NCBI GenBank assembly: GCA_030267965.1
Contig: BRYA01000618.1
Coordinates: 1 to 64,000, forward strand
Direction: 5' to 3'
From: Triparma columacea
Taxonomy: Eukaryota > Sar > Bolidophyceae > Parmales > Triparmaceae
Length of the DNA stretch: 64,000 nt
The translations under genes and the position numbers were made by a program. This document shows positions 33,668 through 44,800 of the stretch, piece after piece. The notes under the pieces were generated by a model. The model was not told the origin of the DNA. It searched no databases and was given only the letters and a program-made list of their open reading frames with translations. Position 1 is the stretch's first letter. The number at the start of each line of letters is the position of its first letter.

Positions 33668-34681
33668 TTGGAAGAATAAAGGTGAGTGGAAGTCTGGTGA
33701 TGGCGGTGACTTGGTAGTCTTTATATCCGAACGGGTCTATACGCAACAAAAGTGTTGCAATATTGTCAACAACCGCGTTTTGGTCCACTGTAAGCTTTAC
33801 TTTAGAACCCAGCGATCCCGACAGCTTATTTAAAAAAATGGGAAATTTTAAATGTTTTATTCGTTTATCAAGAAAGAAACCAATATTTGAATCAATCATA
33901 TTTAATCTTTTATACAAATCGATCAATCATAAAAATTCCTTCTTGAAAATCCCTGAAAATAAATTTTTAAAAATTCATGGTGCAATTAAAAAATATATAT
34001 GTATTGCATAGAACAATAAATCGAACATAAAATGAAGTTGAATTTTTAAAAACTCTACTTCAAAAAATAAATCATTTTTATTTCATTATAAACATTTTAG
34101 TTTATTGAAAACTCAAAATTATATTATCTGTTCATTTTAAAGCACAATTGAACAATGGTGTCAAGTAAAAACATTTTTAAGTTATACCCAACCTAGACAA
34201 AAAATAAATCTAATCAAAATAAAGGTAGGGCGGACAACAATGACAATAATATACTAGTCAAGGCTGTCACCAGTTGTTAATTGTCCTATTGTTGACTTTG
34301 ATCTCCTATTCACGTCCAAATTCAAGTTATTTCCCCTCTTCAATCGTGGTCGACTGACTGAGTATTCATTGGGTTTGGATTATTCGTCTCATAGACGAGA
34401 TAATACTACTTTCGGCCACATTTCAGATACTGTTAGTGTCATCTTGTGGTTACTATCGGGCAGAGAACCGCTATTGACGCCGCAATGATGCATCCTTGAG
34501 GGTCTCACAATCCCTCTCCCTTGTTCATACTCCATCACACCACACTAACCCTCCTGATTCCCGTCAATAATGTAGGAATTCGTTGAGGATTGAATCTATT
34601 AACGACAAGACTGTATAATAAATCCAGGGTTAGGCTTAGGTTATCGAAAGGACGGTATAAAAGATCCTCTCCATCCCTACT
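33668..34681. other. AT-rich intergenic island plus LRR promoter copy 4
   Basis: About 1 kb without a gene. Bases 33790-34250 are very AT-rich with frequent poly-A/T words. The last 70 bp (aatccagggttaggcttagg, gacggtataaaagatcct, ccatccctac) form the conserved LRR-family promoter before ATG 34682, which shows this distant gene was copied together with its promoter. Confidence 0.7.
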
Positions 34682-35923
34682 ATGAGTGAATCTGATTTTG
34701 ATTATGGTGATGACTATAGTGATGACGATAGTGATGGCTATGGTGATGACTATGACGACCCAGATGATGGGGACTCTCCCCTTCCCAAAACAGCAGTATA
34801 CTCTGGAACAGGGAGCTTCAAAGACGATCGTGAACTCACAGAAGTAAGTTTTGCACAAGGAGTGACGTCGATTGAAAAGGGCGCTTTCGAAGGATGCTCC
34901 TCTCTCATGGCCATCACCATCCCTGACGGAGTGACGTCGATTGAAAAGGGCGCCTTCTACAGATGCTCCTCCCTCACGGCCATTACCATCCCTGACGGAG
35001 TGACGTCGATTGAAAAGGGCACCTTCTACAGATGCTCCTCCCTCTTGGCCATCACCATCCCTGACGGAGTGACGTCGATTGAAAAGGGCGCCTTCCACGG
35101 ATGCTCCTCCCTCACGGCCATCACCATCCCGGACGGAGTGATGTCGATTGCCGAGGACGCCTTCTACAGATGCTACTCCCTAATGGCCATTACCATCCCT
35201 GACGGAGTGACGTCGATTGGCGATGGCGCCTTCTACAAATGCTACTCCCTCATGGCCATCACCATTCCGGACGGAGTGACGATAATTGGCGATCAAGCTT
35301 TCTCTGAATGCTCCTCCCTCACGGCCATCACCATTCCGGACGGAGTGACTACGATTGGCGAACTCGCCTTCGACGGATGCTCCTCCCTCGCAGCCATCAC
35401 CATCCCGGACGGAGTGACAGAGATTGGTAGGGAAGCCTTCTCCTGTTGCTCCTCCCTCACGGCCATCACCATCCCGGACGGAGTGACGATGATTAGCGAG
35501 GAAGCTTTTTGGGGTTGCTCCTCCCTCAAGGCCATTACCATCCCGGACTCAGTGACGACGATTGGCAATGAAGCTTTTAGCCGTTGCTTCGCCCTGACGA
35601 AACTCAGTCTATCTCCCGCTGTCTCCATCGGTGAAGACTGCTTCGAGGACTGCACTGCCCTAGACGATGCCGCTGCTGATAAAAATATGCCGACTGTCTT
35701 GGACCTCCTCCATTACAGATGGCACCGCAATGTCGCTGTGATGGAACGCGTCAACGCTCTTCTGTGCCTCAAGGGAACCTGGGATCACGTGGAGAATCAA
35801 CCCAGTGGACCTGATAGTCTGAAGCGGAAGCGAACGGACGGAGTTGAAGCCCCGCTAAAGAGGACTGAGACACGTGACAAGATCCCGAAAGTTTTGTGGA
35901 GAGTCATTCTGGAGTTTCTCTAA
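34682..35923 (+). CDS. BspA-type leucine-rich repeat protein A4
   Basis: Single exon, 413 aa. Acidic N-terminus (FDYGDDYSDDDSDGYGDDYD), about 11-12 23-residue LRRs (VTSIEKGAFYRCSSLTAITI), and the family cap (HYRWHRN, LLCLKGTWDHVEN, KRKRTDGVEAPLK, KIPKVLWRVILEFL). Same subfamily as A1-A3, but 8 kb away and separated by the MYND array and the FAD gene. The first four repeats are nearly identical to each other (IEKG words). Confidence 0.9.
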   Translation: MSESDFDYGDDYSDDDSDGYGDDYDDPDDGDSPLPKTAVYSGTGSFKDDRELTEVSFAQGVTSIEKGAFEGCSSLMAITIPDGVTSIEKGAFYRCSSLTAITIPDGVTSIEKGTFYRCSSLLAITIPDGVTSIEKGAFHGCSSLTAITIPDGVMSIAEDAFYRCYSLMAITIPDGVTSIGDGAFYKCYSLMAITIPDGVTIIGDQAFSECSSLTAITIPDGVTTIGELAFDGCSSLAAITIPDGVTEIGREAFSCCSSLTAITIPDGVTMISEEAFWGCSSLKAITIPDSVTTIGNEAFSRCFALTKLSLSPAVSIGEDCFEDCTALDDAAADKNMPTVLDLLHYRWHRNVAVMERVNALLCLKGTWDHVENQPSGPDSLKRKRTDGVEAPLKRTETRDKIPKVLWRVILEFL

Positions 35924-36182
35924 CTCTTTGCGCTTGATTAGTTGGATTTAAGGCTGTCCGAACTAAAGGTTGTCTAAGGTCCGTCTAGAGTCCGTCTAAA
36001 GTCGGTCTTCGAGCGAGAGGCTGGCCATATAGTGCCGTGTTGTTGCATAAATAAAAGTGGAGAAGTAAAATTTATTAAATTTACTCCTTTCGGACTCCTG
36101 TTTCCTGGCTCCCCCCCCATTTCAGAATCCTTTCACAAAAACCAGTATCTGCCCCCCCCAACCCTTTGCGCGTGCCCCAAAA

Positions 36183-38247
36183 ATGTCTTCGCTTATTGAA
36201 TGTGTCCCAAACTTCTCCGAGGGCTGTGACATGGCCGTCATAGACCTCATCAAGGGTGCTATTTCATCCACCCCCGGCGCCACTCTCCTTGACGTTGACC
36301 CAGGGAGCTCCACAAACAGGACAGGTGAGGGGGGTATATGGGTGCTCTAGGGTCGTTAGAAGGGACGCGAGGGCTTATGGGAAAGATGTCGAGCTTGTTC
36401 ATGCACCTAAACCCTCCCCCCTCCCCCCTCCCCCCACCCCCTCTCCCCCCTCGAGCAGTCTTCACCTTTGTGGGGGATCCAGACGCCGTCGTCGCGGCTG
36501 CCTTTAACGCGGCCAAGGTCGCCAAGGGTGCCATTGACATGTAAGAAAGGTTGGCGGCCACCACCGGTGGGATCCCTTTGCTCACCCCCCCCCCCCCACC
36601 CCCCAAAAACCAGGTCGAAGCACAAAGGCGCGCACCCACGCTTCGGGGCGATGGACGTGTGCCCCTTCATCCCCGTCCGAAACGCCACCATGGACGACTG
36701 CGTCGAGTGCGCGAACAGGCTCGGGGAAAGGATGGGCACCGAGCTAGGCCTCCCCGTATACCTGTACGAGTTCGCGTCGAAGAAGGAAGGGAGGAGGAAA
36801 CTACCGGACATTAGGCAGAAGATGCTTGGGGAGTACGAGGGAATCGAAGAGAACATCGGCAAGGCTGGCAACGAGCCCGACTTCGGACCCAACGAGTTTG
36901 TCAAGAGCTGGGGTGGTGAGTGTCAAAGAAATATATTCGCGGTACTTCGCCTATGTCGCAGAGTTTCTCAACCCCCCCCGCCCACCCCCGCCCAACCTGT
37001 CTCCCAGCCACTGCCGTCGGTGCTCGCAAATTCCTAATCGCTTACAACATCAATCTCCTCGGTACGAAGGAGCAGGCCAACCGCATCGCCTTCAACGTTC
37101 GCGAGAAGGGCCGCGGGCCCGACAAGCCCGGCCGCTTCAAGAACGTCGCCGGGATCGGTTGGTACGTCGAGGAGTACGGCATGAGCCAGATCAGCGTAAA
37201 CTGCACGGACTTTGATGTCACCAACATTCACACGGTCTTCGAGTCCTGCAAGGAGGACGCAGAGAGCATGAACCTAGCGGTTTGCGGGAGCGAGCTTGTC
37301 GGGCTGGTCCCGCTGGAATGCTTCCTGGACATTGCGGATTATTACATCAAGAAGGAGAACTTGTTCATCGTCAGCGAGGCTCAGAAGGTCACACTCGTCA
37401 TTAACAGGCTAGGCCTCAACAGCGTCTCCCCCTTCGTCCCCTCGGAGAGGATCATCGACTACAAGTGCAAAGAGGAGGACCCTCCCCTTATCAGTATGAC
37501 CGTTAAGGGCTTCGTGGAAATACTGGGTGCCAGGACAGCAGCCCCGGGAGGCGGGAGTGCCAGCGCTCTTGTTGCTGCAATGGGAGCGGGGCTCGGCGCC
37601 ATGATGGGGTGGATGACCTACGGCTCCGTCAAGGTGCGAAGAGAGAGAAAGTGTGGAGCGAGGCGTGGAAAGAGTTTGCTCAATAATTTGTTCGTTTGTT
37701 CGTGCCACTTTCACTTCTCTCGGCATCATCACCACCCACTTCTCACTGAAAACTCGTCACGAAAACCTCGTCGCAGTTCCAAGACCTTGACGTTGAAATG
37801 AGGAAGGCCATAATGCCTCTTCACAACGTAATGACAACCCTAATAACTCGTATCGATGCCGACACTGACGCCTTCAATGATTACATGGTTGCAATGAGGC
37901 TCCCCAAGGTAACCGACGAGGACAAGATTGCCAGAGAGGCCGCCATGCAGGAGGGTTTAAAGGTAGCCATCGACGTTCCTTTGGAGACCATGAAAGTTGC
38001 GAATGTTTGCTGGGCCAGCATGCTCAAACTCGCAGACGTCGGGAATGTCAACAGCAAGAGCGACCTACAAGTTGGGGCGAGGTGCCTTGAGCTCGGGATA
38101 TGGGGGTGCTGGAAGAACGTTGAGATCAACCTCAAGGACATTAACGATGAATCGTACAAGAGAAAGACGGCGGCGGAAGCGAAGGAGATTTGGGAGGAGG
38201 CAGACGCCATGTGCAAGAAGGTATTGGAGGCGATCGAGAAGAGGTAG
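36183..38247 (+). CDS. FTCD: Formimidoyltransferase-cyclodeaminase
   Basis: Exons 36183-36324, 36459-36540, 36614-36915, 37008-37633 and 37777-38247 give 540 aa, the length of animal FTCD (about 541). It starts [14 protein letters not shown], the classic N-terminus of the transferase domain, and includes [19 protein letters not shown] and [19 protein letters not shown]. The C-terminal cyclodeaminase half begins near [20 protein letters not shown]. It transfers the formimino group of formiminoglutamate to tetrahydrofolate and then deaminates it to methenyl-THF, the last steps of histidine breakdown. The other pathway enzymes lie 3.5-9 kb downstream. No targeting peptide is visible, so it is probably cytosolic. 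Confidence 0.95.
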
Positions 38248-38428
38248 TGGAGGATAGGGGGTATGTAGACGGAAGGGATGGTGGCGGGGGTCGGGGGGGG
38301 GTTTGCGAAGTAACAAGTACCAAGAAAACATCATCTGCATTAAAGAACGTTTGGGTTCATGAACATTCCGGTGTAAACCACACGTTTTCCCCTTAAACTC
38401 TCCAAACCCCCACAGCCGCCCCCGCCCT

Positions 38429-39176
38429 TCACTTCGCCAGCGCAAAGGTCATGCTCCCGATTTCCAGCGCGACTTTCCCGTCTACGTATGCTTTCCCTTT
38501 AGCTTTAGCGATCCCAAACTTAGCTTTCCAATTCGTAATCTCCACCTCCATGACAAGACAATCACCAGGGACAACTGGTTTCTTCCATTTAACACCATCG
38601 ACACCGGCGAAGAAGAAGACTGAACCGGGGGAGGCACCGTCCATTTGAAGACATATTATACCGGCGAGTTGAGCCATGGCTTCTATCTGCATTACGCCGG
38701 GCATTATGGGACGCCCGGGGAAATGACCGGTGAACTTTTCGTGGGGTTGTGTGTGTGTGTGAGGGGGGGGGGGGGATAGGTTAGTTTAAGTACCACCCCA
38801 TCCCCTCTTTCTTCACAACTCCTCCACAATATACCACCCCTCCCCTCTCCCTCCTCCCTCCCCCCCCCCTCACCTGTGGTTCGTTAAGTGTAACACTCTT
38901 GATACCAACAGCTCGTTTACCAGGTTCGTACGATATGACTTTATCGACTAAAGCAAACGGGTAGCGGTGGGGGAGGATTCTCTCGATATCCTCGATACCG
39001 AATATGGTGTCTACTCCGGCGGTGAGGGAACTGAATTCAGAGGCGGAGAGGAAATCGGAAGGAGCGTCGGAGGAAGCAGCGTCATCGGAAGCAGCGGATG
39101 AACTCAAACCCGTACTCATCATGTTGGTTTGAATGGGTGAGTTTGGGATGAATGATGTCACTAGCGGAGATAGCAT
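38429..39176 (-). CDS. fabZ: 3-hydroxyacyl-ACP dehydratase, plastid type
   Basis: Exons 39176-38874 and 38734-38429 give 202 aa from ATG 39176. The FabZ hot-dog fold is clear: [17 protein letters not shown] and, across the junction, [18 protein letters not shown] with the catalytic His and, further on, [10 protein letters not shown] with the catalytic Glu. It dehydrates 3-hydroxyacyl-ACP in type II (plastid) fatty-acid synthesis. The open frame continues upstream through a hydrophobic stretch ([18 protein letters not shown]) without an ATG, so the signal peptide may begin in an unrecognised upstream exon. It diverges from the E2 gene across about 300 bp. Confidence 0.85.
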
Positions 39177-39480
39177 AAGGATGATAGATACACATAGGCC
39201 TATGTGGGAAAGTGGGAAAGGGGTTAGATTGGGAATATAGGGATGGTGGAGTTTTGAGGAAACAGTGAGGTGTCGAGATGGAGTGAAATGGGGTATTAGG
39301 GGTATTAGTGCGATATTGTGTATAAATAGTGTTCCACATTGACAACAATGTACATATTGACGGACAATTATCTTAATTTACCTTTCATAACGTCTTAAAG
39401 CAGTGAATATTTGATGGGAAAAAGACTGTGGATTTCCTGGGAAAAACACGTCTCCCTTAATTGTTTCCATTTTGAGAGCA
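39177..39480. promoter_or_regulatory. Shared upstream region of fabZ and plastid E2
   Basis: A 304-bp region between two divergent starts (the fabZ start is uncertain). It may also hold an upstream fabZ leader exon. Contains a TATA-like gtgtataaatag near 39318. Both genes serve plastid acetyl-CoA and fatty-acid metabolism, so shared control is plausible but inferred. Confidence 0.4.
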
Positions 39481-41633
39481 ATGCGGCTTCTATTAGCGCT
39501 TTCTACCCTTACTATTGCTCATACATTCACATGGGTTACTCCTAATGTCCGTCAAAATGTGTTTGTCACCCCAAAAACGTCCATGTGAGTAATTACTAAA
39601 ACTAAAACATTCGTCGGTCCCCTTGCTTCCAACTCAGCCTTCAATTCCTCTCCCCACACCCCCTAATCCTCTCCTCCTCCACCTTCATACAGGTCCCTGA
39701 ATGCCCAAATAGACATGCCAGCACTATCCTCAACAATGAAAGAAGGTAGAGTAGTAGAATGGTTAAAATCAGAAGGCGACACCATCGAGTCCGGAGAGGC
39801 CATTGCAACTATCGAGTCTGACAAGGCAGACATGGACCTCGAGGCGTTCGAGGACGGTGTCCTCGCAAAGATACTGGTAGGGGACGGGGAGGTTGCGCAA
39901 GTGGGTTCACCAATTGCGTTAGTTGCTGACTCTTCTGATGAGGTTGACTCCATCATTGCCGCCGGTGTAGGTGGAGCTCCTCCCGCAGCCGCCGTCACCG
40001 AAGATGCTGCTGCACCCACCGCACCTGCCTCCTCTTCGGGGGCAAAGGCACCGGACTGTGACTTTGAGGCTGTGTACATGCCTGCACTATCCTCAACCAT
40101 GACTGAGGGTAAGGTTGTTTCATGGGAGATTGCTCTCGGGGACTCTATTTCTGCCGGTGAGCCCATGCTCACCGTGGAGTCTGACAAGGCTGACATGGAA
40201 GTCGAGGTGAGGGTTTGGAGTTGGAGGAGTGGAGGAGTTGCCGATGAATATGGTTACATTTCAACGACACAATATACATGACATTTCAACGACACAATAT
40301 ACATGACATTTCAACGAAACTCCACTAACCTCCCTCACCCCCTCCTCCCCCCCCCTAGCATCTTGGAGACGATGGTTTCCTTGCCGCCATTGTTGTCGAA
40401 GAAGGAGGATCAGCATCCGTAGGTGCCCCCGTAGCCCTAATAGCTTCCAACGAGGCCGACATCCCAGTTCTCGAGGCCTACGCCTTAACTCTCTCTGGCG
40501 CAGCCCCCCCCCCCGCCCAGCCCGCCGCGGTATCTTCACCATCACCATCTCCCGCTGCGTCAGCCCCATCACCAACCCCCAAGGCTGCAATGGCTCCACC
40601 AGCTGGTGGGAGGGTCGTTGCATCACCACTGGCTAAGAAGATCGCGTCTGAAATGGGCATTGACCTAAGCACCGTTTCAGGTTCAGGACCGGAGGGTAGG
40701 ATCACCGTATCAGACGTCGAGGCTGCTGCCAAGGGTGGAGGATCCAAGAAGGAACCAGCTGCAGGGAAGGCCAAAAACACTTGGACACCTGCACCTGGGG
40801 TTATCGCTGCTACGCCGACTGCCAAGGCACTCGCTAAGAAGAACAAGATCGACTTAAGCACCGTTTCAGGTACTGGTAACTTCGGTAGGGTTACCGTGAC
40901 TGACGTCAAGGTAGCAATGGGTGAGAAGCCCGCCAAGAAATCTACCTCATCTTCCTCCGCCTCCCAGGTCGAGCTCCCCTCCGGCGTCGTCCCTTACACT
41001 GGCATGCAGCGCGCGGTCTCCAACAACATGGAGGCGACATTATCCGTACCAATCTTCCGCGTCAGCAGGACTATAGAGATGGACGCGTTCAACGCACTCT
41101 ACCAGTCCGTTAAGCCTAACGGGGTAACCCTGAGCGCGCTGATCACGAAGGCGGTCGCGGTGGCGGTGGAGAAACACCCGATCATGAACGCTGCGCACGA
41201 CCCGGTTACACCCGGGATCAAGTACAACAGTGAGATCAATATCGCAAACGCAGTCGCACTTGATGGAGGACTTATTACACCGGTATTGAAATACGCGAAC
41301 GAGAAATCCGTCCAGGACCTCGGGGACGAGTGGAGGGAACTCGTCGGTAAAGCCAAGGCCGGTACCCTGAAGCCCTCCGAGTTCCAGTCCGGTACATTCG
41401 CCATAACGAACCTCGGTATGTTCGGTGTGTCCGCCTTCGATGCGATTCTACCACCGGGGACGGGGACCATACTCGCGTTGGGGGGGACGAAGAAGGTCGT
41501 TGTACCAGACCAGAAGGCGGTGTTGGGACTGAAGACTGTGAGCCAGATGGAAGTTACGGTTACTTGCGACCATAGGCCGATTTATGGAAGCGATGCGGCG
41601 CTGTTTTTGAAGACGCTTGCGAACGTTATGGAG

Positions 41634-41691
<58 letters not shown>

Positions 41692-41730
41692 CTGGGCATT
41701 GATTACTGTCTTTAGAACGAACGATGTTGA
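39481..41730 (+). CDS. Plastid pyruvate dehydrogenase E2 (dihydrolipoamide acetyltransferase)
   Basis: Exons 39481-39584, 39693-40206, 40359-41633 and 41716-41730 give 635 aa. The signal peptide MRLLLALSTLTIAHTF and following residues fit plastid import. Two lipoyl domains carry ESDKADMDLE and ESDKADMEVE, whose Lys is lipoylated. An Ala/Pro linker follows, then two peripheral-subunit-binding domains (ASPLAKKIA...GRITVSDVEAA and ATPTAKALA...GRVTVTDVKVA). The catalytic domain ends with CDHRPIYGSDAALFL, the plastid-type variant (YG where mitochondrial E2 has DG). It passes acetyl groups to CoA to feed plastid fatty-acid synthesis. The last exon encodes only NERC. Its intron contains an AG microsatellite. 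Confidence 0.9.
41636..41690. repeat. (AG)n microsatellite in the last E2 intron
   Basis: About 25 perfect AG dinucleotides immediately after the splice donor GTAAGA. Confidence 0.95.
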
Positions 41731-41734
41731 ATGA

Positions 41735-41745
41735 NNNNNNNNNNN
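41735..41745. other. Assembly gap (run of N)
   Basis: Eleven undetermined bases four bases after the predicted E2 stop codon, in the convergent intergenic region with the fusion gene. Confidence 0.99.
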
Positions 41746-41864
41746 GACTCAATGTAGTAAGGCAGGCTGTTTAAGTGAATTTCAATCGGCAACTTTAGTT
41801 CCCCTCAATTTCATCATCGTTTATGCCTCCCCCCCCCCCCCTACCCCCTCCCCTACCCCCCAAT

Positions 41865-44800
41865 TCATTCCCTTTTACACCCATCCACGTAGCACTCCTT
41901 GAGGAGGTTCAAGCCCATGTAATAGCTGAGTTCAGATGGCCTCTGAGCATCCCAGACACAGAGGTCCGCGGCCTTGCCCACCTCCACCGAGCCAATCTCA
42001 TCCTCCTTGCCTAGGGCTTTCGCAGCGTTGACAGTGACGCCCCTCAACGCCTCCTCCGGGGTCATCCCGAACCTCGTGCACGCCATGTTAAGCACTAGGA
42101 GGATGCTACAGCAGGGGCCGCTCCCGGGGTTGCAGTTGGTTGCAACGGCAATGTCAACACCCATATCCCTCATCATGCCGACCTCTGGTAGCTTGGTCTC
42201 CTTAATGAAGTAGTTGGAGGCGGGGAGCAGTACGGCGACCTGACCGCCCTCCGCCATGGCCTTGATGGCCTTCTCTCCGCTGTACTCGCAGTGGTCAATG
42301 CTGAGGCACTTGAACTTCTTCGTGAGTTCCCCGCAACCGTAATTATTGAGCTGGTCACCGTGCAGGCGGATCTTCACTCCCATCTCCTTCGCCCTCCCGA
42401 AGAGCTTCTCCGTCTCCTCCACGCTGAAGCCTATGCTCTCTGTGAAGCAGTCGCAGCAGTCCACGAGACCCTCCTCGCGTAGCTTTTGAAGCATCTCCAC
42501 GCACGTGTCCATGTACTCGCCGCTCCGACCTTTGTACTCGTTGGGAACAGCATGGGCTCCTAAGAACGTCTTCTCGACCTTGACTTTGAACTCCTTCTGG
42601 ACCTTGGCGGCCGCCAGAAGCATCTTCCTCTCAGCCTCATACTCCAGCCCGTAACCGCTCTTAATCTCCATCGTCGTCACCCCCTCGCTGAGGATGGCGG
42701 CAACCCTCTTCCTCCCCCCCTCGAACAAGTCGTCGACTGTCGCGGCCCTAGTGTTGCTCACAGTGTTGATAATCCCCCCTCCAGCCTTGGCGACCTCCTC
42801 GTAGCTTGCCCCGGCGAGCTTCATTTCCCACTCTAGGCTTCTGTCCCCACCGTAAATGACGTGGGTATGACAATCAATTAGGCCGGGCGTAACGAGTGCT
42901 CCGCCTAGGTCCTTGACGTTCGAGGAGCACTCTACAATCCTCTTCCCTTCCTCCCCCTGCGCCCCCCCAACGAACGCAATCTTCCCTTCCCGGATTCCGA
43001 TCACGGCATCCTCAACCATCCCATAAGGGGTTTCAGACCCCCTCTTCATCGTCGCGACGTTGCAGCCCTTGAACACCATGTCATACTCAACCGCATGCTC
43101 CTTGCACATTCTCTCCAAAAGCTCGTCACTGGCGAAGGTCGGTATCGTAACCCTGAGCCTGCGATCGAGCGGAGGGGTGGGGGTTGGGGTGTGGTGAGGA
43201 TAAGTCAAAATTGACCAGCATTCATATTATATTGATCCTGCTCCAGTCCTCCCACCCTTCAAACCCCACCCTTCAAACCCCACCCTCCTACCCCACCCCA
43301 CCCAACCCCTCACCTCTCCTCCCTCTTCATCTCCTCCTGAATCTGCATAATGGCATTATCATTACCAGCCCAGCTCCTCCTGCTGACGCCGTTGCAAACG
43401 TCCCACGGGAGGAAGTTCTTGCACCTCTTTTCAGCCGCCTCAGAGCCGTCGAGAACGTGTCCGAACCCTCCATTCATGACCTCCCCCCAACCGCAGCCCC
43501 CCCCGTTGTGAATGCTGACCCAGGTGGCCCCCCTGGCGGCGTCTCCGATGACGTTCTGAATAGCCATGTCCGCGGTGAACATACTCCCGTCCGTGACGTT
43601 GCTCGTCTCCCTGTAGGGACTGTCAGTCCCAGAGACGTCGTGGTGGTCCCTGCTCAATACTACGCAGTCGCTCAACCTTCCGTCCCTCACGGCCTTGTTG
43701 AACTCGAGAGCGAGCCTCGTCCTCCCCTCGCAATTGCTGTACAGAATCCTCGCCTCACTCCCGACAACCAACTTGTTGGCCATGGCCTCCCTGATCCACT
43801 TTAGGTTGTCGAGGTATTGCTGCTTTGCCTTTTCGTTGCATGTCTTCATGAGTTCCTCAAAGACGCTCGCAGCAATCTTGTCGGTCATCTCCAGATCCTT
43901 GGGATCTCCGGAGCAGCAGACCCAGCGGAACGGCCCAAAGCCAAGACTGAATACATCCCCCATGATGGCCTGAACGTAAGACTCGTACCTGAACTTGCCC
44001 CCGTCCTCCACTCCCCTGCCGCTGTCATCCTGCATGATCTCAGCGCCGGCCCTGAAGGCCTCCACCAGGAAGGCGTTACCGTAATCGAAGAAATACATGT
44101 TCTTCTTCTCGGTGAGCTTGTTAATGGCCAAGACCTGACGCCTCAGGCTTTCTTGGACGTACTCCTTGTACTTGGGAGGGTCCTCCTTCATCATGATTCT
44201 GCTCTCTTCGAAGGTCAGGCCGACTGGGTAGTAGCCTCCCAAGTAGGGGTTGTGAAGGCTCGTTTGATCGCTGCCCAGATCGACGACGTTTTCCTCCTCC
44301 TCGGCGAAGGCCTCCCACAAGTCCACGACGTTGCCGTGGTATCCGATGCTTATAACCTCTTTGTTCCTCTGCGACGACGAGCCTAGTGCATTAGTGCGTT
44401 GTTGACTATATTGAGACTTCGTGCGGCTCGTCCTCTCCCTCCTTCGGCAACCCTCACCTTGGCCTTCTTGACCCTCTCGACGCACTCCTTCACGTCAAAG
44501 ACCATCTCGTTAACCCAGCCCTGCGCGTGCCTCTTCTTGAGGGCGTTAATGTCCACGTCCGCAATGAGACCCACGCAGCCGCTAATGGTGGCAGCCTTTG
44601 GCTGAGCTCCACTCATTCCCCCCAAGCCCGCGCTCAAGAAGACGACACCCCCGAGGTCCTCCTTGCCCAAGAACTTCCTCGCGGCGTTGAGGACCGTGAT
44701 GGTCGTCCCGTGAACGATGCCCTGAGGGCCAATGTAGCAGTAGCTTCCCGCGGTCATCTGCCCGTACTGGGTCACCCCTTGCGCATACATCTTCTCGTAC

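Noticed and set aside
39082..39348. 88-codon minus-strand ORF starting MLSMWNT as the fabZ leader
   Set aside because: It is in a different frame from the FabZ domain and would need an unseen splice; it lacks a signal peptide.
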